NCBI GenBank assembly: GCA_025201345.1
Contig: JAIXMG010000034.1
Span: forward strand, 358,241-422,240
Direction: 5' to 3'
Origin: Thamnidium elegans
Taxonomy: Eukaryota; Mucoromycota; Mucoromycetes; Mucorales; Mucoraceae
DNA: 64,000 nucleotides
Part shown: piece after piece, positions 20,601-32,638 of the stretch
Layout of the letters: each line of letters begins with the position of its first letter
How positions within the stretch are numbered: position 1 is the first letter of the stretch
The notes under the pieces: model-generated
Seen by the model: only the letters and a program-made list of their open reading frames with translations
Databases searched by the model: none
What the model was told of the DNA's origin: nothing
Made by a program: the position numbers and the translations under genes

Positions 20601-22671
20601 ATAACTTACGATGTCATTCACAGTTTATCAGCAGCAATAAAAAAGAATAGCGGCAACAACCAAAAGACTATTATCAAGACAGCTGCATCCGCAGATCCTA
20701 TTAGATCAGCCTCTGATATCACTAGTAACGGATCCGCTGTCTCGTTACTTTCATCCTCTTCCGCTAGTTCCTTATTAGAACCACTTCCAAGTAAATCTTC
20801 AGACCATAAAAAGAAATCTAAAACACCACGTAAATATTCTGCGCCTGTTCAACCTAAATCAGGAGCATTGGCCGCAGCGATGATGGCGGCTACAGTGGCT
20901 GGTGGTAGTGGGTTCTTCGATGCTAGAAAGGGTATACAAGAGGAGTCTAGAAATATTTTACGGAATAAGAAGTCGAAGGTTACTTTGGTTCATCAAGATG
21001 AAACTGAGTCAATTATACCTTTGCCTAATTCTACTGTCAGTTCTTCCGTTGTGAATGTACCTTCTAAACTAGCTGATATTATTACATTAGAGTCTCCTAC
21101 TAACGTCGATGATGGTAAGTTCCCTCTTTTTTTTTGCAAAATATCTAGCCTTTAGTCTTTTTTTAACGTACATGTAGTTCATGCACCGCCTGAATCGTTT
21201 AATGCGCCAGCAGGACTTGTAGATTGTCATTGTGATAACCATTTAGATAAGTTGGAAGTTGAGATTGAAGTACCTATTTCTGCGAAGCACTTGTATTATG
21301 TATTATTTGCAGAGGATAATCCAGATTATATAGATGCTTGGGAAAAAAAGACCAGAGAAAACAAAAGTAAAGGTAAGCTATTTTATTATAAAAAAGAAAA
21401 CTAGATTTTTTTTTAAAAAAAACATTGTACGTATAGATTTATCAATGACTCCTTGGGAGACAGTGGATGGAAAACGAGAACGTACTTTAAAGTATATTAT
21501 ACCTGTCAATAATGCAATGGTTAAACTAAAAGAAGCAGAAGTTGTTGAAAAGCAAGTATTGGAGAAAAAAGAAGATTATTTGTAAAGTTTCCCCCCACTT
21601 TTTTTTTTTTTTAGAAAAATAGTTTATACTGATTTTTTTAAATAGACGATATATTGTATTAACATCAACAAAGACTGCACAACTTCCTTATGCTGATGCA
21701 TTTGTACCTTATGTCAAGTATTGTATTACATGGGTAGATAAAAACCATAGTAGACTTAGTTGTTATACCGGTGTCAAATTCTTGAAGAATATTTTGGTCA
21801 AGGGTATTGTCAGTAAAGCAGCAATGAAGGGTATGTCTGAAAATCTTACTGTGTTTATGCCTATTGTTCAGCGTGAAGCTAGTAAACGTACACATAAAAA
21901 ACGAAGTGACAGCAAAGAAAAATTAGATCAAGTATCCTTAAGACGCGGAGGTACAATCAGAAGACCTTCTTCCAAGGTCTTCGAAAGTGAACAGATAAAT
22001 CAACCGGAAGAGTCATCAGGATGGTACGGACACGTGGAACCAGTTGTGGATATAGCCAAGGATTTATTTGATGGTTTTCCTGTTATTGCTAAAGTGGGTG
22101 CCGCTGTTTTTTTGGTATTATGGATCTTGTGTAGTTGTTTATTTAGTGAATCAAGTTTAAATGATGGTTCTAATCAACCGTTAGTTACGTCTCGTGCTGT
22201 TTATTTACGTGATATAAATGAAGGTTTACTAAACGTAGATATGAACCCTGCTTATGGAAAATCAGAAACGTAAAGAGAGACCATTCCAATTTTTCTTTCT
22301 TGTTACTAATTCATATTCTCTGTTGTAGTTTCCACTTGTTTTTAAAATCCAAGTTAAGTAACCGTACACTTGGTACGACACATCAGTGGTTTAGTGCGCA
22401 ACATCATCATTTTGCGGTGGATATTTTATTTAGTAGAGAGAGATTGGCTATGCTCCGTCATGATACTTTAATCTTGTTTCAACTTGTTAATGAGATTGAT
22501 GCTCAGTTACTTGAAAACGAGTATACTAATTGGTTGATGGATATTCGACTTCAGTGTCGATTACCGGAAGTAGATTACCATACTCTTCATTGTGATGATG
22601 TAAAGAAGCAGTTGAGATCCTTCCCTATTGATTCTTATCAAAGGTTACCTTTGACTAAGCCTGGTAAATAA
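17625..22671 (+). CDS. Ysp1/Sip3-type BAR-PH-GRAM-VASt sterol-transfer protein (LAM family)
   Basis: Thirteen exons: 17625-17799, 17876-17944, 18004-18080, 18143-18532, 18602-19017, 19085-19917, 19991-20238, 20307-20528, 20586-21114, 21178-21372, 21437-21581, 21646-22269, 22329-22671. All junctions are GT-AG and the sum is 1421 codons plus stop. Order: BAR-like coiled region (1-235), PH domain (about 303-398, KWGYLFIRGARGYWNRRWFF), Ser/Thr-rich linker, GRAM domain (about 635-805, ETFWFYSCVLMTCVNTVAIR), VASt/StART-like domain (about 995-1175), one membrane segment near 1246-1266 (VIAKVGAAVFLVLWILCSCLF) and a C-terminal tail. This is the layout of yeast Ysp1/Lam1 and Sip3/Lam3, ER proteins that move sterol at ER-plasma membrane contacts. 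Exon edges were placed by eye; an alternative first exon is possible. Confidence 0.92.
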
Positions 22672-22972
22672 TATATGATTTGATAAAAAGCGAAAATAAA
22701 AAAGATAGTCCAGAAAAAAAAAAAAAAAAAAGTCATTTGTCTGATTTACCAATCCATGGACTTATGATAATAGTAGTTGCAATCATGGTATGTATCATGA
22801 GATATGTGATTTATTTGCGGTAGAAATGCTGATACAAATACAGAGTTATCATGATTCGAAGAAGTGAGTGAGTGGGTGAGGTTGGGGTCCTTTATTTATT
22901 ATTATTATTCAATATGCATTATATCTAATAAACTAGTCGTCATTTTACTAAGTGTTTCTATAACAACAAACA

Positions 22973-24504
22973 TTAGCCCATTGATTTTCTGTGAATCATT
23001 GTATAACATTTACCTTCTACATCAGCCAACGAAGTATCCTTTTTAGCAGCAACTAAATACAATTCAGTAAAATCATTCATATCATCATCTCTCGAGTACT
23101 CGTCTAGTGAAGATCTATTTTCATGAACTGTACTAGCATCTTCAATTGATCTTAGTGTGTTGAAGAGTCTATGTCCAGCAACCCAATGATTAGTGGTGGA
23201 ACGGGTATAAACTTCACTAGTACGAGGTATCTTTTCAAAATCTTGTCTTATTTCTAATAATTGTAACAGCATTTCATTTGTTACTTGTATGCTTGTTTTT
23301 TTATCTTTTACAAGGTCTATCATGGTTGATTTTATATTGAGTGTAGTGTTATCGTAATAAAAGCATTTGTAGTTCTTTCCTAAATTAAAGCTAAAATAGG
23401 CTTACAGGGTTAGGCATATATACAGGTATGTACATATGTGTGTATATGATGGTACCTCTTTTCTTGCATACTACTAATATTTTCTTTCAAGACAAGAGTT
23501 AATTCATCCAGCTTTTTTTCGGTCATGTATTTTTCTAATTCAGTATAGAACATGGGATCAGATAGGAGATTTTCAGATTTGGATGTTGCGGGTAATAAGA
23601 AACACCAGACTAAATTACTCTTGTGCTACGAAATGACATTAAGTTATAATTAAAAATAGCAATAAATAGTAATCATTACCTTGTAAATTAACAAGTAATA
23701 TTCAATTAATCTATCAGATTGCTCATCGTCTTGATTACTTGATATATGAACTCGTACCAACTCAGAACGAGTTACAGGTCTTTCTTCTCCATTCATACCA
23801 ATAGCAGTAGTTTCGATTAATCCAGTTAAAAATGTGCCTTGACTTGATGTTGTTTCTGGTATAAAAGAACCAATAGGAGAGGACGGCGCAGTCGGTATAT
23901 CAATAGTAGCAGGTAAACTGGTATTAGTATTAGAATCAATTGGAGAACTTATACTTTCTGTTGATTTCGAACCAACTGAAAAGTAATTTAATATTTGTGA
24001 GGTAGAAATTGATTTAGTAAATGATTTTAAACCGGATATTTTAACATCTTTTTTAACAGAGGTGGAATCAATATCTAATCTTCTCTTTTCTTGCTTTAAA
24101 TATTTCTCGACTTTTTTTAATGCATATTTTCTTATTGAACAAACATCCTGTACATTTAAACTAGGTGATCTGTAGACTAATCCGCCATCTTGTAAGTTTA
24201 AGACAAATATATGACTGATAAGTTGATCAAATTTGATTTTAATCGCTTCATCCAACTCATTTACACGCAAGTAATTGTTACGTAATACAGGTTGAACAGG
24301 TACGCCATTAAAAACAGCTGTAAAACACATGATATCCAATCGATCGAAATCCCATTTCCAAATCCATTCTGAAAAAAATTCTTCAATAGCGTGCATTAAT
24401 GCTCTTGTCTTTTGTCGGTTTGGTTTTTCCACTATATCATCATCCCCATACAATATTGAACCAAAAGTACCATTCAATAGCTTTTTTTTGTGTGTGTTAG
24501 TAAA

Positions 24505-24543
<39 letters not shown>

Positions 24544-25048
24544 TGGCAATTACCTTAAATTGCTCGTACCCAATTTTTAATACAGCTTCTAATGCGTTAT
24601 CATTTAATTGAGAATCTAAATACTCTGTTACCAACTTTTCTTTTCCTTTCGAGTCTTTAATTTGCTTTCGAAGGATGCCTAATTCTACACACATGTGAAT
24701 CCAAAATCCTGGTTCTGGTTGTAAAAATATCATTCTATTCTTTTGTGAATGAACGTTTTGTGTAGGTTGAGAAGGCGAAAACGTTCTACATATATTATCA
24801 AAGTAAATAAAATTAGAAATAATTATAATGACAATAACTTACGAAGTAAAGTTAACAAGTGCTTGTGCTAATCCAATTTGTTTCATTTTAACATCGGCAG
24901 GTACAACTTTCTTTGCTGTATAATAAAGTATTTGGTCTTTGGTATTTTCTTCTGATTGACCCAGTGAAGGGTTATACACGCAAAAATAAGAAAGCGTTGG
25001 TGAATTTTTACCTAATCTAGGCATCACTGCTTCATCTTCCAGGCTCAT
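22973..25048 (-). CDS. CCZ1: CCZ1, subunit of the Mon1-Ccz1 Rab7/Ypt7 exchange factor
   Basis: Five exons read right to left: 25048-24843, 24785-24554, 24480-23680, 23625-23456, 23390-22973; 608 codons plus stop, all GT-AG. The N-terminal longin domain shows the CCZ1 pattern (LSYFCVYNPSLGQSEENTKDQILYY, GYEQFKLLNGTF split by intron 2), then EKPNRQKTRALMHAIEEFF and a C-terminal HWVAGHRLFNTLRS block. In fungi Ccz1 with Mon1 activates Ypt7 on late endosomes and vacuoles, driving vacuole fusion and autophagosome delivery. Intron 2 contains a T-run of about 32 bases on the plus strand, very long for a 73-nt intron. The gene is tail-to-tail with the LAM-type gene (301 bp apart) and head-to-head with the PI-transfer protein gene (288 bp between start codons). 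Confidence 0.92.
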
Positions 25049-25336
25049 TTTTTTTTTTTTAAGAAAGAAAGGAGTTATAAAAGTAAATATAATACCAAGA
25101 AAAGAGTGTGGGTAACCAGTCTTTCTGTTGATTTATTGTTATTAGCGTGTTTGTTGTTGTATCTCTCTCTCCTTACACCATGTGACTTATCATTGGTTAG
25201 TTAAACTTTTCCCTTGATCAATAATTATAAAAAAAGGGCGAGGGAAAATCTATATAAAGTAACCATTTTATTTTGTTACCTTTTTTTTCTTTTTTCTCTT
25301 TTTTATATTATATATATTACGCACGCACATATAAAA

Positions 25337-25812
25337 ATGATTATTAACGAATATAGAGTTATAAACAACTGTACAGAGCGAGAATATCAAGTTGGTAAAG
25401 TACAGGAATAAAAGTTCTTATTGTATAAGCTAATATATATATGTGTGTGTGTATTAGCACAATTGTATGCAACTGCTTCTGCTTCCAAGGAACAAACCGG
25501 TGGGGGCGAAGGTGTAGAAGTCATCAAAAACGAGCCTTATGAGAAAGAAAATGAAAAAGGTCAATATACTTACAAGATTTTTAGACTTGCTTCTCGCGTA
25601 CCTGCTATGGTTCGAGCTGTTGCGCCTGCTGGTGCACTTGATTTATATGAAGAAGTAATATATAATTTTAGTTTTTAGTGTATTGTATTATGTATTTACT
25701 CCATCATTAATAGGCATGGAACGCATATCCTTATTGTAAAACAGGTAAATTACATGTAAATTTTATTTTATCTATTACCTTTACGAATTAATTTATGTTT
25801 TATAGTTCTCAA

Positions 25813-25843
<31 letters not shown>

Positions 25844-25849
25844 GTGTAT

Positions 25850-25886
<37 letters not shown>

Positions 25887-26532
25887 CATGAAGTACTAAC
25901 GACAGTTTAGAATGGTTATATGAAGGATTACTTTTCTATTGTTTATGAAACTTTACATGTTGATGGGTCACGAGGAGAACTTGAAAATGCACTTAAAATT
26001 TCAAAAGAAGGTATACATATATAATACTATTAAGGTGCAGGAACAAATGGAACTAACTTATAATAGATTTGAAAAAGAGAAATGTTATTATTATTGATAT
26101 TGCTAATGATAAAATTTCTTCTAATGATTATAAAGTAGAAGAGGACCCTAAACTTTATCATTCTGAAAAGACAGGTCGTGGTCCTTTAACAGATCCCGAT
26201 TGGAAAAATAAAGTTGAACCAGTCATGACTTGTTATAAGCTCGTTTATATTGAATTCAAGTGGTTTGGTATTCAAGGAAAAGTAGAGTCATTCTTGGCTA
26301 AAACTGTTCACACTTTATTTACAAAGTTTCACAGGTAATATTATCACTACCTTTTTTTTTTTTTTGTATATACTAAATATTTTCTTTTAAAAGACAATTA
26401 TTTTGTTGGACTGACAAGTGGTATGGAATGTCAATTGAAGATATTCGTAACTTGGAAGCAAAGACAAAACAAGATTTAGATGCAAAGAGAAATGAAGGTG
26501 AAATTGTTGCTAATAACTTGGAAGATTTGTAA
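25337..26532 (+). CDS. Class I phosphatidylinositol transfer protein
   Basis: Seven exons: 25337-25394, 25458-25654, 25714-25744, 25806-25813, 25911-26010, 26067-26334, 26394-26532; 266 codons plus stop. The protein follows animal PITP alpha/beta nearly end to end: [111 protein letters not shown]. It moves PI and PC between membranes in the cytosol. The fourth exon is only 8 nt (TTCTCAAG) and is needed to keep both frame and length of the TVLKNGYMKD loop. Intron 4 holds a 25-A run and a TA repeat. This START-like PITP family is distinct from yeast Sec14. Confidence 0.94.
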
Positions 26533-27412
26533 TACAGTCAATTTAAGGATTTAAAAAACTATTTTTTGTCCTTTTAGCTTAAATTCGCAGATTCTTATAA
26601 AAAAAAAATTATAAATTAAAAAAATGGAAGGGTTACTTATTTTTAAGATGTATCATGTACTTGTATATATATATAAAGCCCACATTATAATTATATAATA
26701 CATGAATAGTTATTTACTTACAATGTTTCTACTACTCTTCAGAAAAGAGAAACCGCGTATGAGACGGCGATGTAGAGAAATAAGGGTTCGCATACCAAAA
26801 TAGTCTCTTCCTGCTATAACTCCGTATGTAGCCTTAAAGACATACGCTAAAAAGGAAGCCAATCGAAGAAGTCTTATCAAGGACCCGTCCTTAGTTCAAT
26901 TATACCATAATATAACCCAACTTCAATAGCAGAAGCATAACAGTAGAAGAAAGTCAACCAATCGAAAGTGATCATTTACATAATACAGAAGCACTGCTCA
27001 TAAATAACCATCAGTATAAGAAGAGAAGTCGTCATACGATCTATTACGTATGTATTAACTAGTGTAAAGACCGTCAGTTAGAACATAATACGTTAAATAT
27101 TCTTACAATATATAATTATGAATAATAATCCATAAAGAAAAAGAAAAAGGGAACAACATTTTATTTATATTGAAATTAATGTTGTCAGTTTCATTGTAGT
27201 TATCGTCAGACCTAGAAGCTGCTTAGCGGGAATACAGTCAGGCTGGTAAATTTTGTCCGTTTTGAAAAAAAAAAGAAATTTCGTTAGTAAAGAATTAAAT
27301 GACACTAATCTGAAATCAAAATGTCTGTTAGCTCGCTGATTATTGTCTTTTTAGATTTATAAAATAGGATATTAGTTCTTTACCTGTATTAATAAGCCAT
27401 AGCGGAAGGTTT
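26533..27412. other. Intergenic region, no gene recognised
   Basis: AT-rich 3' flank of the PI-transfer protein gene and of the Fanzor relic. Short open stretches (for example near 26860-26940) are not recognisable. If the relic was once a Fanzor locus, its guide-RNA-encoding end would be expected on this side, but no clear structure was identified. Confidence 0.3.
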
Positions 27413-30234
27413 CTAAATATTTTTTGAAGTTGGTTTTTTACTAAAGACTGCGGGGCATATACCTGTATCTCTAAGACTAACTAAATATTTTTTGAAATTT
27501 AGGACAGCGGCAAGACCTCTATCCCAAAGTGTTCTTTTTGCTTCTTTCGTGAGACATTCAGGGTATTAACACCTAAAAATTCAGTAGTTATTATCGTTAC
27601 ACGTTTTATTGTTACAATTACTAATGTCATATACCTCAATAAACCATGACATTTAACTGTTGGAAAACGAAGTCTTCTGTACGGGCGAGAATTATTTATT
27701 ATCTTGAAATTTTCTAAATCTTCTTCACACTTCGGACACTTCGAAGAGGTCTTAATTCATTAAGTATATACACTGTAAGATCATTCTTTTTTAACATACG
27801 GATCAAACTCTTATTCCCTGTAGGTTCGTGGTACTTTGTATTAGCGGCGGACCAATTCCCCAACAACAGGATAGCGTCTGAGCCGAATTTTTACTTTAAG
27901 TTTCTTACTAAATTTTTGTTGCTCTGATCATAATAAATTTCGGTTAAAATTTTCAACTTTCTGAATGGTAGTACCTTTAATTTTTGTAATAGTTTGCTTG
28001 CACATTGTCTTAAGCTTGCTTGGTCGTTTGTAAACATCTCCTTTGCAATCTCAAGAACTTCAGTCTTGACTATATCGTTTAATCGTTTATAAATATGCTT
28101 TTGCTGTAGCATTATTCGTAAATATGTAGCGTACAGTTGAGATGTTGTAAGGTTGTCCGGAGGGGGGTCTTCTATCCCGTTACATATAAGTTGCCGAAAT
28201 AAAGGTTATCTTTCTCTTTCATATTAAAATAAAAACAAGAGTTGGGGAAATAGATCTCTTCAGATTTTTGCGTTTCATTTCCGTAGTATTAGGTCATCAT
28301 CTTGTCCACAGAAGCTCTTGTCTTTATATACTTTAGAAACTTGCCTATGTCCACAGTACATGACTGTTCTTTTGAAAGGACCGCCTCTGCATTTTTGATT
28401 ACGATAGGTTTAGTTAATTCTTGCAGAATTCTAAAGTGCCTTAATCTTTTTGACCCGTTAGTCTTTCTGAAAATAAATAATTATTTTCGCTGAGCCGTAC
28501 TTGTCTCTTTTATGGAGTATAGGAGATCACGTTGACCAGGATCTATTGATACACACTTTTCGCTTGTATTTGCCGAATCAACTTGCGTCAACGATTCAAT
28601 GTACTTAGTATCATCATTTTTTGGTTCTGGATTCTTTTTCGCAACTGTGGTTGAAATTTTTTTTCTAGTTATAGCCATATTTTGCTTAATAATGGATACG
28701 CCAACCCCATCAGTTTCAGTCGTGCCTTTGAAACGAAGAGATTTTTCTGTACCTTGGTTTTTGAACGGTTTTTTCTTTAAATCGCCTGAAATAACTTTTT
28801 CCCAGATTTTAGTTTTGTTATTCACTGGTTTTTTGCTTTTGATAATATGATAATTTACAATCTTAGTATCCAATGTAATATATGTTGGAATAACTGATGT
28901 TCGTAAAGGAAAGCAGTCGAATTGTTTAAGCTTTTCTGATTCAAAAAACTGAGCGAGCTTATAAAAAGCTTTGAAGTGATTGGTTGGGCGGGCTACTACA
29001 TCACATAAGATAGAGTCTTTTTGAAATTTATAATCATTTGGGTACATGGAAAGTAGAGCTCTTATATCTGCTCTGGATTTTTCGTCTAAGATATCAGCAC
29101 TATGTAATTTTTTTTTTCGCAACATCAAGCTTCACTTGGGTGCAAAGGTGAAAAATCTCTTCAAGACGGGCTTTTTTTATAGCATCATTAGTAGATCCCT
29201 CTTCTTTCATTCTTTCGTTGAGATTATTTAACTTTTCCTGTTTTTTGAACATTTTATTTAATGCTGTACGTAATACAGTACCGAAATGGGCCTTTATGTT
29301 ATTTTGATCCGTTGTTAGAATTTTGGTGCATTCGTAGAGGGCTATCTGTTGAGCGTTTGCTAACTTTGGAGGGATATAGTTAGTATCTTCGCAATAAGGG
29401 ACTTTATATCTACCAATCAATTTTCTGTATATTTGTGTTGTATTATTCAGACTTTTTTTCCTGAGCTTCTATCATCACGGACTTGTTTGTCAATGAGGCT
29501 AGGAATACTTCGACAAAAAAGGCCTTGTTGATAAAGCCGTTTAAATCGAACTCAATATATATTGCTAGTTCCTTTAAAAAGATATATTTGACAAAGGCAT
29601 ACGTATATGTGACCATTTTGTTTATAATATTCACCAATTCATGCGATGGCTGGATATATGACGGCTTCCATATATTGTTTATAATTTTTTATTACCATGA
29701 CTTTTTTTTTACTTGTTATGTTAAGATCTTCTCTGGTACTCGTCGAGTTTGCTTCGGAACCAACTACGTTTTAATATTTAGAGCAGTGTTATCAGCATTA
29801 GAATCAAGGTCATAATCAGCAGGAGTTATTATATTGGCGCGAATTTTTTGTCTATTATAGAGCTAATTCCGCTTGAGCTTTCGGCTTTATTTTGGATACT
29901 TGGAGTAAATGTAATGTTTACAGCCTTTTCTTTGCTTTTGTGCTTCTTTTCTTGAGACTGAGCCGTTTGAGTTTTTTCTTTGACTTATGTTTTTTATGTT
30001 AGAGTTATTACATATTGAAAATTTATTATGATAAGGCATACCTATTCTATTTCTAATAGTAAGGGCCAGCTGGAAATCATTATCAGAATTGTCTTGATCA
30101 ACAGGTGTTACTATTATACCATCGATTTTGTAGTCAATATACTACGAGTAATTTAACACTTATTATGGCGGCTTACTTTTTTTCTTCTTAATATTGGAAG
30201 GCATTCCAGAATTATTTTCTTTTCTCTTCTTCAT
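27413..30234 (-). pseudogene. Fanzor (eukaryotic TnpB-like RuvC nuclease), decayed
   Basis: Read from ATG 30234 leftwards: a Lys-rich start (MKKRKENN...NIKKKK), probable introns near 30170-29990, an N-terminal helical part (LVNIINKMVTYTYAFVKYIF), then a long piece with FPLRTSVIPTYITLDTKIV, FKNQGTEKSLRFKGTTETD and the RuvC-I block CVSIDPGQRDLLYSIKE (about 28555). Then KTRASVDKMMT-stop-YYGNE, RKLKILTEIYYDQSNKNLV, LLLGNWSAANTKYHEP, a zinc-ribbon half SSKCPKCEEDLENF (about 27750), an intron (about 27640-27570), the second ribbon half and TLWDRGLAAVLNF (RuvC-III). The end is KYLVSLRDTGICPAVF with a stop at 27413. Frameshifts lie at an A-run near 29110, near 28455 and near 27760, stops at about 28290 and in the second ribbon half, and the RuvC-III Asp position (usual RD) is Gly. 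Confidence 0.82.
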
Positions 30235-30670
30235 ATGGGCATAAAGTAATAGGTCCAACTAAAAGATTGTTAGTGACATAAAAATAAAAAGAACAGCTAT
30301 AGAAAATTTACCACTACGGATTGACTTCAAGATATAAAATAATAAAAGTAATTGAAGTAATACGTAATAAAATAAAAAGACTAAAGAAAAATAACCAAAG
30401 TGATAGAAGTAAGCTTTTAGATACCAAGTAAAATAATTGATTATGCTTATAATCGATTAAGATTTTCAGGTAAACATCAATATAAATACTTGAATTTATT
30501 CCTCTGAGAAGAAACGTTATCTATTTTCTTTACTACATTTTTTGGACGTAGCTACCACAAATCAGACAGTTTTCTTTCGAATACATCAACTATCATATAT
30601 ATCAGTTTTTGACCGTTAGAAAACCCTTTTAAACTAAGTAAATTTAAAATGTGTACTTACAGGTAAATAT

Positions 30671-30967
30671 CTAAATTGTCGTTTCCGACAAAACTGTGTC
30701 CTCTACGGCGATTTTCTTTCGTTCAAATATATCAGGTCTTTCTTTCTCTTCCCAAATCGATTGGGAAATATGCAGCTTATTTTTACTGGCATTAACATCC
30801 CCGTCCCAAAGTATGCCACAGCTTTTACAGTCTAGGATACTTTTGGTTTATGTATCATTGGGAATTTTTGTAGCAGTAAGGCTGGTTATATTGCAAGAGC
30901 TACAGATTTTCGAAGTTTTGAACTCGTTTATGCTAACAACAGCGATTTTAAAACATCTTGAGTAAAT
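30671..30967 (-). pseudogene. TnpB/OrfB-type zinc-ribbon and RuvC-III fragment
   Basis: The minus strand encodes VVSINEFKTSKICSSCN, one in-frame stop, then LDCKSCGILWDGDVNASKNK and SIWEEKERPDIF, ending at 30671. Two CxxC pairs about 30 residues apart, followed by a D-V-N-A-S-K-N block, form the OrfB_Zn_ribbon signature of TnpB nucleases. NEFKTS matches the position of the relocated RuvC-II Glu described for Fanzors. Upstream (to about 31200) only scattered similarity remains. It is a different lineage from the relic starting at 30234, just 437 bp away on the same strand, and closest to the relic tail at 45471-45930 (shared SIW..GRP/KERP ending). Confidence 0.75.
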
Positions 30968-31252
30968 AATTATATGATACAAGTTAACTATAGCATCTTA
31001 ACAGCATGATTTCTTCCGGTTTTTATTATTAACTGTTTCTTTCTTTATCATATTATATATCTAACCATCAAATATGAAGCTTCCTTGTAATGGATATTTT
31101 TTATAAATTTTTCTTCCAGCAAAAACTTAGTCATACTTGGAATTTTCTTTTTAGCCACAGAGCTGAGTTCATAAAAACCTCGTAAGCTGGGGGGTAACAT
31201 TGATTTTAAAAAACATGGGAGTTTTTTATTCTTTCACATACTTCTGTTATAA

Positions 31253-32617
31253 ATGTCAAATATGCAACTTTATGTTTGGGGCCCTGCTTTTAATGCTCCA
31301 TCAATTGACCCAAAGTGTATTGTTATCGAATCTTACTTACGTCTTGTAAAGCAAGACTATACTGTTGTCACTTGTAATAACCCTCAAACAAGTCCAACAG
31401 GTTAGATTTGATTCCTTTTTTTTTTCTTTTTTTTTTTTTTTTTGTACACACACTAAAAACAATAATAATAATAATAATAGGCGAACTTCCTTTACTCAAA
31501 CACGGTTCTGTTTGGGTTGCTGGTGCTGATCGTATCTTGTCTCATCTAGCTAAATACGGTAAAGATGCTAATAAAGACTTGACAGTAGAACAAAAAGCCG
31601 AATACTTTGCGTAATACATATACACATATACGTTTTTTTTTTATCAAAATGACTAATGACTAATTTTTTTCTTCTTCTTCTAGCTATTCTACTCTAGTAC
31701 AAGAGAAAATTTATGATTGCATGGTAAAAAAGAATAAACTTTGCAATGAAAAAAAAAAAAAGACTAATTATTATTTTCCTTAGTTGTACACTTGGTATGC
31801 AGACTCAACAAACTTTATTAAAAACGTTCGACCTACTTATGCAACATTATTATCATTTCCTTCTCGCTACCTTGTACCTATTCAACTGAAAAAAAATGCT
31901 AAAGCTAGATTAGCAAAATATAATGTTGATATCACCGCAGACGATGCTGGATTACCTCAAAATGAAAAGGAAGAAATGAAGGATTTGTTGAAGACTGGTT
32001 GGCATCATGTAATATAATAATGATATTTGTCGATATATCAAAAAAATTAACCTTTTATGTATTGTGTTTAGATGTATCAGTTGGCTAGACAGACATATGA
32101 TAATTTACAAACATTATTAAATGATAAAGAATACATGTTTGGTAATACTGCAACAACATTAGATTGTATTGTATTTGGATATCTTTCTTTACACTTGTAT
32201 CCGGACTTGGCACATAAACGATTACAACACATCCTTATAAATGAATACCCGCAACTTACAAGTTATTGTGATCGCATAAAAACTCTTTTATTTTCGGATC
32301 AACAACATATTGAATCTGAGCCTTCTCAAGATATTCCATCACTTTGGAAAACTTTTGTAAATAACCCTACTGGATTCTTGGGTATAGTTAAAGATGATGT
32401 AGTTTCTTATATGGGAGCAAATGAAGAAGAAGAAAACAAAAAGATAGAAAAGAGTAAATCACAAATTGATTTTGAACGTAAACGTATTTGGTCAATAGCT
32501 GGCGGTATTACTTTCTTTTTAGCATATGTTATTTATAATGGTATTGTAAGTATAGATATACGTGACGATGATGATCAAGAATACGAAGAATACAAAGAAG
32601 AATATTATGAAAGATGA
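31253..32617 (+). CDS. SAM37/metaxin-like subunit of the mitochondrial outer-membrane sorting machinery
   Basis: Five exons: 31253-31400, 31481-31610, 31684-31723, 31784-32008, 32072-32617; 362 codons plus stop. The N-terminal Tom37/metaxin thioredoxin-like part (LYVWGPAFNAPSIDPKCIVI) is followed by GELPLLKHGSVWVAGADRIL and a GST-C-like helical part (TLDCIVFGYLSLHLYP, a metaxin hallmark). A membrane segment lies near the C-terminus (SIAGGITFFLAYVIYNGIV, about residue 325-345) with an acidic tail. In fungi Sam37 with Sam35 and Sam50 inserts beta-barrel proteins into the outer membrane. Sam37 is favoured over Sam35 because of length and the C-terminal anchor. It is tail-to-tail with the phosphatase gene, only 21 bp between stop codons. 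Confidence 0.88.
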
Positions 32618-32638
32618 TTAAATAAAATTTTATTATTG

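Noticed and set aside
24506..24733. A poly-Lys tail on a small minus-strand frame
   Set aside because: It is intron read-through of the T-run in CCZ1 intron 2.
30696..30965. An 89-codon plus-strand frame
   Set aside because: It is the shadow of the zinc-ribbon fragment on the minus strand, which has recognisable motifs.
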